DNA of 64,000 nt, from NCBI RefSeq assembly GCF_014697585.1, contig NZ_JACJSB010000019.1, positions 30,234 to 94,233 of the forward strand, given 5' to 3'. Position 1 is the stretch's first letter. Each line of letters begins with the position of its first letter. Made by a program: the position numbers and the translations under genes. Below the pieces are notes generated by a model. It made no database searches. It worked only from the letters and a program-made list of their open reading frames with translations, and was not told the origin of the DNA. Source of the DNA: Dolichospermum sp. FACHB-1091. GTDB lineage: Bacteria; Cyanobacteriota; Cyanobacteriia; Cyanobacteriales; Nostocaceae. This document shows, piece by piece, positions 32,912 to 42,075 of this stretch.

Positions 32912-35854
32912 ATGTCAGAAAATCCAGCCGCTTTTTTAAATGATCTGCTTCCAGTCCCTCATCACAGCCAAAATACTATCCGCATTCGGGGTGCTAGGCA
33001 GCATAATCTGAAAAATATTGATTTGGAATTACCCCGTGATCGTTTGATTGTTTTTACTGGGGTTTCTGGTTCGGGTAAATCCTCCTTGGCCTTTGATACC
33101 ATCTTTGCGGAGGGTCAACGTCGTTATGTGGAATCCCTAAGCGCCTATGCTCGCCAATTTTTGGGACAATTGGATAAACCTGATGTAGAAGCAATTGAGG
33201 GTTTAAGTCCCGCAATTTCCATTGACCAAAAATCAACTTCCCATAATCCCCGTTCCACAGTGGGAACAGTAACGGAAATTTATGATTATTTGCGATTGTT
33301 ATATGGTCGAGCGGGTGAACCTCATTGTCCCCTTTGTGATCACTCTATTGCGCCTCAAACCATAGACCAGATGTGCGATCGCATTATGGAACTTCCCGAC
33401 CGCACCCGCTTCCAAGTTTTAGCCCCTGTAGTCCGTGGAAAAAAAGGAACTCACCGCAAATTAATTTCTGGTTTAGCTTCCCAAGGTTTCGCTCGTTTGC
33501 GGGTAAATGGGGAGGTGCGAGAGCTATCTGATTTGATAGAGTTAGATAAAAATAGCACACATACTATAGAACTGGTTATTGACAGATTAGTTAAAAAAGA
33601 CGGTATTCAAGAGCGTTTAGTAGATTCTCTAGCCACTTGCCTTAAGCAATCTCACGGGATTGCTATAATAGAGGTATTAAAAGATACATCGGATAAGATA
33701 GCGCTGGAGCGACCTGATAGTAAGTATATATCAACTGAGGGAAAAAATCAAGGTATTTCTGAAGAAGAATTACCCAAGGAAATGGTATTTTCAGAAAACT
33801 TTGCTTGTCCCGAACATGGTGCGGTAATGGAAGAGTTATCCCCACGGTTGTTTTCTTTTAATTCACCTTATGGCGCTTGTCCCCATTGTCATGGGATCGG
33901 AACTTTAAGAAGATTTTCCCCGGAGTTGGTTGTACCTAATGAAAATTCGCCTATGTATGCAGCGATCGCTCCTTGGTCAGAAAAGGAAAATTCCTATTAT
34001 TTAGAGTTATTGTATGCTGTGGGGTTAAATTATGGGTTTGAGTTACAAACCCAATGGGGGAAATTGACAGCGCAACAGCAAAAAATTGTCTTGTATGGAG
34101 AAGAAGAACCGAAAAATCCAACGGAGAAAAAGCAAATTTTTAAAGGTGTAATTCCCATTTTACAAAGACAATATGAGGGAGGGACAGAGTTAGTTAAACA
34201 GAAATTAGAAGAATATTTAATTGATCAACCTTGTGAAGTTTGTGGAGGGAAAAGATTAAAACCCGAAGCCTTAGCTGTGAAATTGGGACAATATGGAATT
34301 TTAGATTTTACTACCGTTTCCATTCGGGAATGTCGAGAAAGAATAGAAAAATTAAAATTGAGCGATCGTCAAAGTCAAATAGCTGATTTAGTTCTGAGAG
34401 AAATCAAAGCCAGATTACAATTTTTATTAGATGTTGGCTTAGATTACCTCACCTTAGATCGTCCCGCCATGACATTATCAGGTGGAGAAGCTCAACGGAT
34501 TCGGTTAGCGACACAAATTGGTTCAGGACTAACAGGAGTTTTATACGTTTTAGACGAACCAAGTATCGGTTTACATCAAAGAGATAACGCCAGATTACTA
34601 AAAACCTTAACCAAATTACGGGACTTAGGAAATACCTTAATAGTTGTCGAACATGACGAAGAAACTATCCGCGCGGCTGATTATATAGTTGATATTGGTC
34701 CTGGGGCGGGAATTCATGGAGGACATATTATTTCTCAAGGAAATTTAGAGAATTTACTCAATGCAGAAAAATCCTTAACCGGGGCTTATTTATCAGGAAA
34801 AAGAGTCATAAATACTCCCGCCAAAAGAAGAGAAGGAAATGGCCGAGCCTTAACTATTAAAAATGCGCGTCGCAATAACTTACAAAATGTAGATGTGGAA
34901 ATTCCCTTGGGAAAACTTGTTTCTGTTACCGGTGTTTCTGGTTCAGGAAAATCTACATTAATTAATGAATTACTTTATCCAGCATTACAACATCATTTAC
35001 TCAAAAAATCCCCCGCACCGAAAGATATAGATGAAATCAAAGGTTTAAACTGTGTTGATAAAGCCATTGTCATTGACCAATCACCCATAGGGAGAACTCC
35101 CCGTTCTAACCCCGCAACCTATACCGGAGTCTTCGATATTATTCGTGATGTTTTTTCCCAAACTGTAGAAGCGAAAACCAGAGGTTATAAAGCTGGACAA
35201 TTTTCCTTTAATGTCAAAGGTGGACGTTGTGAAGCTTGTAGTGGACAGGGTGTAAATGTCATTGAAATGAACTTTTTACCTGACGTTTATGTGCAATGTG
35301 AAATTTGCAAAGGTGCGAGATATAACCGAGAAACCCTGCAAGTTAAATATAAAGACAAATCAATTTCTGATGTTTTGAACATGACCGTTGAAGAAGCATT
35401 AGATTTTTGTCAAAACATTCCCAAAGCCGTAACGAGATTACAAACATTAGTAGATGTTGGTTTAGGTTATGTCCAATTAGGACAACCAGCCACAACCTTA
35501 TCTGGTGGAGAAGCGCAGCGGGTGAAATTAGCGACAGAATTATCTCGACGCGCGACCGGAAAAACCTTATATTTAATAGATGAACCAACCACAGGATTAT
35601 CCTTTTATGATGTTCACAAATTGTTAGACGTTTTACAAAGACTAGTAGATAAAGGAAATTCAATTTTAGTCATTGAACATAATTTAGATGTGATTCGTTG
35701 TTCAGATTGGGTAATAGATTTAGGTCCAGAAGGAGGGGATAAAGGAGGAGAAATAATTGCTGCGGGAACGCCCGAAGATGTGGCGCAAAATTCCCGTTCT
35801 TATACTGGGGAATATTTACGGCAGGTGTTGGCTCAATATCCAGCAATGGAGTAA
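32912..35854 (+). CDS. uvrA: Excinuclease ABC subunit A
   Basis: A 980-residue damage-recognition ATPase of nucleotide excision repair. It has two ABC modules: Walker A GVSGSGKSSLAFDTIFAEGQ near 50 and GVSGSGKSTLINELL in the second half; signatures TLSGGEAQRIRLATQ and TLSGGEAQRVKLATE; Walker B VLYVLDEPSIGLHQRD and TLYLIDEPTTGLSFYD. Zinc-binding Cys pairs are at CPLC, CPHCHGIG and CEACSGQG/CEICKG. It is somewhat longer than the usual ~940 residues, mainly through an insertion around LERPDSKYISTEGKNQGISE. The second Walker B follow-on has Ser where E. coli has His. Confidence 0.97.
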   Translation: MSENPAAFLNDLLPVPHHSQNTIRIRGARQHNLKNIDLELPRDRLIVFTGVSGSGKSSLAFDTIFAEGQRRYVESLSAYARQFLGQLDKPDVEAIEGLSPAISIDQKSTSHNPRSTVGTVTEIYDYLRLLYGRAGEPHCPLCDHSIAPQTIDQMCDRIMELPDRTRFQVLAPVVRGKKGTHRKLISGLASQGFARLRVNGEVRELSDLIELDKNSTHTIELVIDRLVKKDGIQERLVDSLATCLKQSHGIAIIEVLKDTSDKIALERPDSKYISTEGKNQGISEEELPKEMVFSENFACPEHGAVMEELSPRLFSFNSPYGACPHCHGIGTLRRFSPELVVPNENSPMYAAIAPWSEKENSYYLELLYAVGLNYGFELQTQWGKLTAQQQKIVLYGEEEPKNPTEKKQIFKGVIPILQRQYEGGTELVKQKLEEYLIDQPCEVCGGKRLKPEALAVKLGQYGILDFTTVSIRECRERIEKLKLSDRQSQIADLVLREIKARLQFLLDVGLDYLTLDRPAMTLSGGEAQRIRLATQIGSGLTGVLYVLDEPSIGLHQRDNARLLKTLTKLRDLGNTLIVVEHDEETIRAADYIVDIGPGAGIHGGHIISQGNLENLLNAEKSLTGAYLSGKRVINTPAKRREGNGRALTIKNARRNNLQNVDVEIPLGKLVSVTGVSGSGKSTLINELLYPALQHHLLKKSPAPKDIDEIKGLNCVDKAIVIDQSPIGRTPRSNPATYTGVFDIIRDVFSQTVEAKTRGYKAGQFSFNVKGGRCEACSGQGVNVIEMNFLPDVYVQCEICKGARYNRETLQVKYKDKSISDVLNMTVEEALDFCQNIPKAVTRLQTLVDVGLGYVQLGQPATTLSGGEAQRVKLATELSRRATGKTLYLIDEPTTGLSFYDVHKLLDVLQRLVDKGNSILVIEHNLDVIRCSDWVIDLGPEGGDKGGEIIAAGTPEDVAQNSRSYTGEYLRQVLAQYPAME

Positions 35855-35943
35855 TTTTTTTCTCACCCAGAGGCGCGAAGAAAGGAGGTTATCATATTAA
35901 TGCAGTATAAAAAAGTGACAATTTGTGAATGAGGAGAAAATGA

Positions 35944-36288
35944 ATGAATGACCAGGAGTTAGAAATTCTCCTCAACGATATGGAATCAGACCGAGTGGAA
36001 CGTAAGGCTTCAATATCCGATAGAGGTAAACTTTGTGAAGCCATTTGTGCATTTGCTAATGATTTACCCAACCATCAAAAACCAGGAGTTTTATTTATTG
36101 AAGTTCATGATAATGGAACTTGTGCGAACCTGACCATAGATGATAAACTTCTGCTGACACTTTCAGGTATGCGAGATGATGGCAACATCTTACCTTTTGA
36201 TTTACGTGCTTTAACATCAGCTAGTTTAGATGATCTTGATTTAGAAATTTTTCGTCGAGTTTATTTACCCTCCTCTGACTGGCATTGA
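35944..36288 (+). pseudogene. AlbA_2 (Schlafen-like) domain gene, internally deleted and truncated
   Basis: The frame encodes the start of a cyanobacterial AlbA_2-type ATP-dependent regulator/helicase-like protein (ESDRVERKASISDRGKLCEA, ICAFANDLPNHQKPGVLFIE, LLLTLSGMRDDGNILPF). After ILPF it jumps directly to DLRALTSASLDDLDLEIFRR, which in intact relatives follows about 60-70 residues later, after a second PF. The reading frame then ends in PSSDWH, where transposase-derived sequence begins. So an in-frame internal deletion and a 3' truncation by an insertion sequence both seem to have occurred. A good ribosome-binding site (GAGGAG) is retained, so a short protein may still be made. Confidence 0.65.
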
Positions 36289-36475
36289 ATCATGTCAATG
36301 TCGTAAAGCACGTCTTCAAAGAAATCATATTGCTTGTGCTATATTGGTTTGGCTGAGATTGAAAAATTTAGCCTATCAAACAGGTCAAACTATTTATAAA
36401 ATCAAGCATAATTTACTGTCTAATTATCTAATTCAGCAATTAAAACGTCCAGATGTTCATATGTCTTTGATTTGA
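36275..36475 (+). pseudogene. C-terminal remnant of a DDE transposase
   Basis: An open frame without a start, continuous from LTGIESCQCRKARLQRNHIA through LVWLRLKNLAYQTGQTIYKI to the stop at 36473-36475. This matches from memory the C-terminus of a common cyanobacterial IS transposase (IS4-like or IS701-like; family not certain), including the RNHIACA and LIQQLK motifs. The rest of the transposase is absent. The first bases overlap the end of the truncated AlbA_2 gene in another frame. About 50 bases downstream is a single terminal repeat, as expected at an IS right end. Confidence 0.7.
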
Positions 36476-36523
36476 TTTCAATGACTACGTGGCTTCACCC
36501 AGTCACGCTGTTATTTTGTGCCA

Positions 36524-36538
36524 GTTGCGTAAGTCCTG
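36524..36538 (+). repeat. Solo IS/MITE terminal inverted repeat
   Basis: GTTGCGTAAGTCCTG, identical over TTGCGTAAGTCCTG to the right ends of the 91-bp elements at 10897-10987 and 57865-57955. Only the right end is present, next to the transposase tail; the matching left end was not found nearby. Confidence 0.7.
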
Positions 36539-36648
36539 ATCTTATTTTTATGTTATTTTTTCAGAATTGATGATTTAGCATCTAAAATATGGTACTTTAA
36601 TGATGTTCATTCACTTTTCACAAATGTTGTAATTTCTAAATAACAAAT

Positions 36649-37083
36649 ATGATGGAAAATCAATCACAGCAACCCCAACCAGTAAATTCTCCTTCCCCAC
36701 AAGATGTTTTGTCTTTGTCAGGTGGAGAAAATCACAATGTACCAAAACTACCTGCTGCTGATAAATCTCTGTCTCAATGGCAGGAAATTCTTAAACAAAT
36801 TATGGAATTTTTAGAAAAACTGCCAGATTACATAGGCAGTATTTTTAATAACAATAAACGGGGGTTAATTAATTTACTTTTAATCTTATCAGCTTTCGTG
36901 ACAGTTAAGGTAGTAATTGCATTATTAGACGCGGTGAATGATATACCATTGCTACAACCAATTTTTGAGTTAATTGGGCTATTTTATTCTGTCTGGTTTG
37001 CTTTCCGTTATCTCCTCAAATTTGACACCAGACAAGAATTATCTCAGAAATTTAATGCTTTTAAACAACGATCTTTTGGATGA
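36649..37083 (+). CDS. CAAD/CURT1 domain membrane protein
   Basis: A 144-residue protein with a disordered N-terminus rich in Gln, Pro and Ser (~1-45), an amphipathic segment, and two transmembrane helices in the C-terminal half (GLINLLLILSAFVTVKVVIA and FELIGLFYSVWFAFRYLL). The signature LLDAVNDIPLLQPIFELIG is typical of the CAAD domain. This is also the cyanobacterial form of CURT1, which curves thylakoid membranes; related domains anchor some aminoacyl-tRNA synthetases. It should reside in thylakoid or plasma membrane. The ATG could be 36649 or one codon later. Confidence 0.88.
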   Translation: MMENQSQQPQPVNSPSPQDVLSLSGGENHNVPKLPAADKSLSQWQEILKQIMEFLEKLPDYIGSIFNNNKRGLINLLLILSAFVTVKVVIALLDAVNDIPLLQPIFELIGLFYSVWFAFRYLLKFDTRQELSQKFNAFKQRSFG

Positions 37084-37290
37084 ATATTTTATTTTTTTTG
37101 ATTTCTTGAGTTCCTAAGATGTAGGATAGGCTATAACTAACCTACATTTTATCTCTTGTCTCTTGTCTCTTTAGATAGAGAGTTTTAATAAAAATATTTT
37201 TGGTAATTATTCCCGCAGATAGTCTATTTATCTGCTAGAAAATTCTAATCTAGTTCTGGCAATACTCGAAAAGTAAACAGGACTAATTTT

Positions 37291-37665
37291 ATGAATGAGA
37301 ACATTACCGCAGATACCTATGATAGAGGCATAATTCCCGCCGAAACAGCCGCACGAATCAAAAGAGAAGGAAAAAATTATAAACACATACCGACGGAGGA
37401 GGATCTTGCAAGTGCGGACACTGATCATCAAACTGATATTAACAGTATTCGGACAACGGATGGTTATACTATAGATCAAGAAGGTTTGTTGAATAATTAT
37501 CCAGTTGAACCGGAAATGTATTATCAAGTTCCTGGTGACGCGAGGGAAATAGCCGAACAAGAAAAAGCTGAAAGAATACGGGAATTACGAGAAGTTAATG
37601 AGGATAAAACAGGTCTATTAACAGAGGATTTTGATAAAAGAGGTAGAGGTCCAGGAATGATTTAA
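37291..37665 (+). CDS. Conserved hypothetical hydrophilic protein
   Basis: A 124-residue charged protein with no membrane segment, including ADTYDRGIIPAETAARIKRE, EGLLNNYPVEPEMYYQVPGD and a Glu/Arg helix (EIAEQEKAERIRELREVNED). I recognise no family; the composition and the presence of a full-length frame argue that it is real. Its last four bases overlap the stop of a small convergent gene. It is probably an intrinsically flexible cytoplasmic protein. Confidence 0.55.
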   Translation: MNENITADTYDRGIIPAETAARIKREGKNYKHIPTEEDLASADTDHQTDINSIRTTDGYTIDQEGLLNNYPVEPEMYYQVPGDAREIAEQEKAERIRELREVNEDKTGLLTEDFDKRGRGPGMI

Positions 37666-37862
37666 TTTACCATTTCTTTGATTTTTACCCGAAAGGCTAT
37701 GGCTGCATCTAAAGGATCTTCTGCTATTACATATTCCGCCAAATTTGATAAATCTAAGTTGGGTAATAATTCACTATTGTTCCAATTAACACCAGTGATA
37801 GTTTGCCGTTCTTCTGGATCTTCGGCTTGTAATAGTTCAGATAATTCTGGAAGTAAAAGCAT
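37662..37862 (-). CDS. Small hypothetical protein
   Basis: A 66-residue acidic protein, MLLLPELSELLQAEDPEERQ to IAFRVKIKEMVN. The ATG at 37862 has AGGA seven bases upstream, which favours it over the antisense 72-codon plus-strand frame at 37678-37896. I recognise no family. The 3' end overlaps the preceding convergent gene by four bases. Confidence 0.5.
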   Translation of the reverse strand: MLLLPELSELLQAEDPEERQTITGVNWNNSELLPNLDLSNLAEYVIAEDPLDAAIAFRVKIKEMVN

Positions 37863-38086
37863 AGAATTTCCTAAAACCGAATTATTGCTAACTTGATGAT
37901 ATTCTAATTTCTAGATTCCCGACTTCTTTGAGAAGTCGGAGATCTATATTCAAAAATTGTAAATAAATGTAAAGCTACTAGCAAATAAAATCTTCCTGAG
38001 AATTAGCGTGATCTAATCCGGTAAGTCACTCCCTGCGGTAGTCTAGATAAATGTTAATTTATCGCCTGGTTTGACAAAATAGTTTT

Positions 38087-39055
38087 ATGACCTCAGTTTC
38101 TAGTCCTCCGCGCACTATTCGCATTGGTTCACGTAAAAGCCAATTAGCTCTAGTTCAAACATACTGGGTACAAGCCCAACTCCAGAAAAGCTTTCCCGAC
38201 ATTACTTTTGAAGTTCATACCATGTCTACCCAAGGAGACAAAATCCTCGACGTAGCATTGGCTAAAATTGGCGATAAAGGACTATTTACCAAAGAACTGG
38301 AATTGGGCATGATCAATAAAGAGATTGATTTTGCTGTCCATTCTCTCAAGGATCTCCCCACCAATTTACCACCAGGTTTGACATTGGCCGCAATTACAGA
38401 ACGGGAAAACCCCGCAGACGCGGTGGTACTCCACGAAAAGCATAAAGGTGAAAAACTTGAGACTTTACCCGCAGGTGCGGTAATTGGCACTTCTTCCCTG
38501 CGACGGTTGGCACAATTGCGCCATAAATTCCCCCATTTTACATTTAAGGATGTGCGGGGTAATTTGATTACACGCATGGCGAAACTGGATGCTGGTGAAT
38601 ATGATGCTCTAATTTTAGCAGTAGCCGGTTTAGAAAGACTGGAAATGAGCGATCGCATTCATCAAATTCTCTCCCCAGAAATCTCCCTCCATGCCGTCGG
38701 ACAAGGTGCTTTGGGGATAGAATGCCGTGCCGATGATACGGAAGTAATTACCTTACTTAAAGCTATTGAACACCCGCAAACACGCGATCGCTGTTTAGCA
38801 GAAAGATCATTTTTACGAGTTTTAGAAGGCGGCTGTCAAGTTCCTATTGGTGTAAATACTGAAGTAATTGGTGATAAATTAACATTAAAAGGACTTGTCG
38901 CCAGCGTTGATGGTCAAAAAATTGTTCAGAATATAGTCACTGGTGCGGCGGCTGATGCTGAAAAATTAGGAGCAGAATTAGCCGATATTTTGCGACAACA
39001 GGGGGCTACAGAAATCTTGGAACAAATCTTTACCGAGATTCAACGAGGCTCATAA
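38087..39055 (+). CDS. hemC: Porphobilinogen deaminase (hydroxymethylbilane synthase)
   Basis: A 322-residue enzyme that polymerises four porphobilinogens into hydroxymethylbilane for heme, chlorophyll and phycobilin synthesis. It begins [20 protein letters not shown]. The substrate/dipyrromethane-binding Arg/Lys residues are in [13 protein letters not shown] and [19 protein letters not shown], and the cofactor Cys is in [13 protein letters not shown]. Length and motifs are normal. glgA follows after 37 bases, and the two may be co-transcribed, though their pathways differ. Confidence 0.96.
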   Translation: MTSVSSPPRTIRIGSRKSQLALVQTYWVQAQLQKSFPDITFEVHTMSTQGDKILDVALAKIGDKGLFTKELELGMINKEIDFAVHSLKDLPTNLPPGLTLAAITERENPADAVVLHEKHKGEKLETLPAGAVIGTSSLRRLAQLRHKFPHFTFKDVRGNLITRMAKLDAGEYDALILAVAGLERLEMSDRIHQILSPEISLHAVGQGALGIECRADDTEVITLLKAIEHPQTRDRCLAERSFLRVLEGGCQVPIGVNTEVIGDKLTLKGLVASVDGQKIVQNIVTGAAADAEKLGAELADILRQQGATEILEQIFTEIQRGS

Positions 39056-39092
39056 GATAATTGACAATGGACAATTGATAACTAACAAAAAT

Positions 39093-40508
39093 ATGCGAAT
39101 TTTATTTGTAGCAGCAGAGGCTGCTCCCATTGCCAAAGTTGGTGGCATGGGGGATGTTGTAGGTGCATTACCTAAATTCTTGAGACAAATGGGTCATGAT
39201 GTACGGGTATTCTTGCCTTATTATGGCTTTGTTCCTGATAAAATGGTCGTTCCTGAAGAACCCGTTTGGAAAGGCTCTGCCATGTTTCAGGATTTTTCAG
39301 TTTACGAAAGTGTACTCCCTGGAACTGATATTCCTTTGTATTTATTCGGACATTCAGCTTTTCTACCTCGGCGGATTTATGGTGGGGAAGATGAAGATTG
39401 GAGATTTACCTTCTTTGCCAATGGTGCGGCGGAATTTTGCTGGAATTACTGGAAACCAGAAATTGTCCACTGTCATGATTGGCACACAGGAATGTTACCC
39501 GTATGGTTAAATCAATCTCCAGATATAACCAGTGTTTTCACCATTCATAACCTGGCTTATCAAGGACCATGGCGGTGGTATTTAGAGAAAATTACTTGGT
39601 GTCCCTGGTATATGCAAGGACATAATACCATGGCCGCAGCAGTCCAGTTTGCTGATAAGGTAAATACAGTTTCTCCTACCTATGCTGAACAGATAAAAAC
39701 CCCTGCCTATGGTGAAGAAATAGAAGGGTTATTATCTTTTATTAGTGGTAAATTATCAGGGATAATCAACGGTATAGATACCGATATTTATGATCCCGCT
39801 AATGATAAATACATTCCTCAAAACTTTACCATAGATACCCTTGATCAACGTAAAGCTAATAAAATAGCCCTGCAAGAAGAAATGGGTTTAGAAGTTAATT
39901 CTAATGCCTTTTTAATCGGTATGGTGACAAGGTTGGTAGAACAAAAAGGCATGGATCTAGTATTACAAATCCTTGACCGATTTATGGCTTATACGGATGC
40001 TCAATTTGTCTTATTGGGAACAGGCGATCGCTATTATGAAACCCAAATGTGGCAACTTGCATCTCGCTATCCCGGACGTATGTCCACTTACCTACTATAT
40101 AACGATGCCCTTTCTCGTCGCATTTACGCTGGTACTGATGCCTTCTTAATGCCTAGCCGCTTTGAACCCTGCGGTATCAGTCAAATGATGGCTTTGCGTT
40201 ACGGTTGTGTTCCTATTGTTCGTCGTACAGGGGGATTAGTTGATACCGTCAACCACTATGATCCAGTCAATGAAGCAGGTACAGGTTATTGCTTTGACAG
40301 GTATGAACCTCTAGATCTATTTACTTGTATGATACGCGCTTGGGAAGGCTTCCGTTTCAAACCCCAATGGAAGGAATTACAAAAACGGGGAATGAGTCAA
40401 AACTTCAGTTGGTATCAATCTGCTAAAGAGTATGATAAACTCTATCGTTCTATCTATGGTTTACCAGACATAGAACCAGAAGCAGAAATAACAGCAGAAA
40501 CTGTGTAA
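39093..40508 (+). CDS. glgA: Glycogen synthase (ADP-glucose)
   Basis: A 471-residue GT5 enzyme that extends α-1,4-glucan from ADP-glucose. The N-terminal ADP-glucose-binding KxGG motif is [32 protein letters not shown] and TIHNLAYQG are typical, and the donor half has the GT-B motifs [19 protein letters not shown] and [17 protein letters not shown] start at the ATG at 39093 ([12 protein letters not shown]), as in homologues, rather than six codons upstream. Cyanobacteria usually have two glgA genes; the [15 protein letters not shown] region may help to class this one. Confidence 0.95.
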   Translation: MRILFVAAEAAPIAKVGGMGDVVGALPKFLRQMGHDVRVFLPYYGFVPDKMVVPEEPVWKGSAMFQDFSVYESVLPGTDIPLYLFGHSAFLPRRIYGGEDEDWRFTFFANGAAEFCWNYWKPEIVHCHDWHTGMLPVWLNQSPDITSVFTIHNLAYQGPWRWYLEKITWCPWYMQGHNTMAAAVQFADKVNTVSPTYAEQIKTPAYGEEIEGLLSFISGKLSGIINGIDTDIYDPANDKYIPQNFTIDTLDQRKANKIALQEEMGLEVNSNAFLIGMVTRLVEQKGMDLVLQILDRFMAYTDAQFVLLGTGDRYYETQMWQLASRYPGRMSTYLLYNDALSRRIYAGTDAFLMPSRFEPCGISQMMALRYGCVPIVRRTGGLVDTVNHYDPVNEAGTGYCFDRYEPLDLFTCMIRAWEGFRFKPQWKELQKRGMSQNFSWYQSAKEYDKLYRSIYGLPDIEPEAEITAETV

Positions 40509-40603
40509 GGTGTTGTAGAAAGTTGGAATTTTAGACAATTATTCATGGGGTATTTATCTGGAATGCCCCTTTTTAATACACGATAGTATAGAATTGAAAA
40601 AAG

Positions 40604-40996
40604 ATGGATTGGTTAGAGCGCGTCGCAGAAATTCGCAAAATTTGTAACGTGCCAGCACCAGCCCGAAATGTTGCTATTGCTAGAGTATGGGTAGATGAGA
40701 CGTTTTCTGAGCTATTTGCTTTTAGTGGTAAGCTGTTGCGAGAAGGAGCAGTTGGTTTACCTAATCAACCGATGTTTCAAGCCTTTGATGTTGGTGGACA
40801 CCGAAGAGACTTAGACTCGGAGTACAAAATATTAGAAGCGATAGCCGAAAAATATACAAATAATAGAGAAGTAAAGGGTAAAATTGAATTATTTACAGAA
40901 AGAGAGCCATGTAATTCGTGTGAGTATGTCATGAACCAATTTAGGCAAACTTTCCCGAACATTCAGCTAAATGTACATCACGGAAACATTGCATAA
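40604..40996 (+). CDS. Stand-alone deaminase-type toxin domain
   Basis: A 130-residue protein that looks like the C-terminal domain of a polymorphic toxin of the BURPS668_1122-like nucleic-acid deaminase group. Instead of HxE the first metal motif reads RRDLDSEYKILEAIAEKY (DSE at 71-73). The zinc Cys pair is in IELFTEREPCNSCEYVM (Cys103, Cys106), followed by FPNIQLNVHHG. An in-frame TGA at 40595-40597 shows there is no N-terminal delivery domain. No clear Shine-Dalgarno sequence precedes the ATG, which may keep expression low. An immunity-type gene follows 14 bases later. Target (DNA, RNA or nucleotide) unknown. Confidence 0.75.
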   Translation: MDWLERVAEIRKICNVPAPARNVAIARVWVDETFSELFAFSGKLLREGAVGLPNQPMFQAFDVGGHRRDLDSEYKILEAIAEKYTNNREVKGKIELFTEREPCNSCEYVMNQFRQTFPNIQLNVHHGNIA

Positions 40997-41010
40997 AGGA
41001 GTCGGTAGAA

Positions 41011-41475
41011 ATGTCAATTTGCAATTTACCCGAACAATTTAAGCTTATTTTTAACGAGAATCATCCTTTGTCATGTTCAGATTTGGAAATAATTCAACTT
41101 GAACGACAACAAGGTATTAATCTACCCAGCACTTACAAAGACTTTCTCAAGATAATGGGACATGGGGCAGGTAAGTTTTTACGTGGTTCAGATTGCTTTT
41201 ATCAGCATTTGTCACAAATTCAAGAATGGGCTAAACAACTTTTAGTAGAAAATGATTTTCCTCAGACTTTACCAGAGGATGCTTTTGTATTTTTCATGCA
41301 CCAGGGATATCAGTTCAGCTTTTTCAGACTTTCAGAAGGTGATAACCCGCCAACTTATTCATATTGTGAAGGACAAGAAGAGCTTTATTTTATCAAAAGT
41401 CATGATCAGTTTAGTGACTTTCTATCTGTGGAAATCAATCTTTATTTAAAGTCTTTGATGCTTTTAGCAAGTTAG
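41011..41475 (+). CDS. SMI1/KNR4 (SUKH) family immunity protein
   Basis: A 154-residue SUKH-fold protein: DLEIIQLERQQGINLPSTYK then DFLKIMGHGAG, the standard SMI1/KNR4 opening, followed by the DAFVFFMHQGYQFSFFRL strand pair and a C-terminal FSDFLSVEI segment. SUKH proteins are the commonest immunity proteins of deaminase and nuclease toxins in contact-dependent and polymorphic systems. A strong AGGAG sits before the ATG, in contrast to the toxin gene. The gene order (toxin then immunity, 14-bp gap) strongly suggests that it neutralises the preceding deaminase. Confidence 0.85.
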   Translation: MSICNLPEQFKLIFNENHPLSCSDLEIIQLERQQGINLPSTYKDFLKIMGHGAGKFLRGSDCFYQHLSQIQEWAKQLLVENDFPQTLPEDAFVFFMHQGYQFSFFRLSEGDNPPTYSYCEGQEELYFIKSHDQFSDFLSVEINLYLKSLMLLAS

Positions 41476-41584
41476 ATATTAGCTAGATAAACAAAATTAT
41501 GGTTCTGAACAAAGGATTTTAGATATGCAAAATAATGAACTATGATATAACAGTCAATCATTAATCAGCAAGTAAAAGTTACTT

Positions 41585-41797
41585 ATGTCCTATAAAGTTA
41601 GTATTGTCATTGAAAAAGATGAACATGAGTATTATGCTTATTGTCCTGAACTTCCTGGGTGTCAATCTGAAGGGGATTCATTAGCAGCAGTTCAAGCAAA
41701 TATCAAGGAAGCGGTTGAATTATATATAGAAACATTATCAGAGTTTGAGAAACAAGCACTTCAGCAAAAAGAAATATTAACTATGATTTCATGTTGA
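41585..41797 (+). CDS. HicB-family antitoxin, orphan
   Basis: A 70-residue protein with the partial RNase-H-like fold of HicB antitoxins: EYYAYCPELPGCQSEGDSLA then AVQANIKEAVELYIETLSE. No hicA lies next to it: the next 59 bases are non-coding and then a second hicB begins. In relatives such proteins often precede a hicA, so its toxin may have been lost. It may still act as a regulator or cross-neutralise HicA. It differs clearly in sequence from the second HicB. Confidence 0.82.
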   Translation: MSYKVSIVIEKDEHEYYAYCPELPGCQSEGDSLAAVQANIKEAVELYIETLSEFEKQALQQKEILTMISC

Positions 41798-41856
41798 TAA
41801 TCCAAAGATATTAGGTTCTACTAGGTTTGTTATTTCATGGAGAAACAGCTTGAACT

Positions 41857-42075
41857 ATGGTAAAAATGAAATCTCAACGGAAAGTGCTGTTATCTCATGG
41901 TGAAGATGGGTATTTTGTTGTCGAAGTACCAAGTTTACCCGGTTGTATCAGTCAGGGGAAAACCCGTGAGGAAGCTTTAGCTAATATAGAAGAAGCAATA
42001 TCTCTCTACATTGAAGTTTTGCAAGATAGGGGTGAACCTATTCCAGACGATACGGTTGAGGTAGTGCTGGTGTGA
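41857..42075 (+). CDS. hicB: HicB-family antitoxin
   Basis: A 72-residue type II antitoxin: GYFVVEVPSLPGCISQGKTR, EEALANIEEAISLYIEVLQ, then a short tail. It binds HicA and covers its active site. It overlaps hicA by four bases (GTGA), the classic arrangement of a coupled toxin-antitoxin pair with the antitoxin first. There is no added DNA-binding domain at the C-terminus, so autoregulation would need another part of the fold. Confidence 0.88.
   Translation: MVKMKSQRKVLLSHGEDGYFVVEVPSLPGCISQGKTREEALANIEEAISLYIEVLQDRGEPIPDDTVEVVLV

Noticed and set aside
37678..37896. 72-codon plus-strand ORF
   Set aside because: Ser/Lys-rich shadow of the minus-strand 66-codon gene, which has a good ribosome-binding site.
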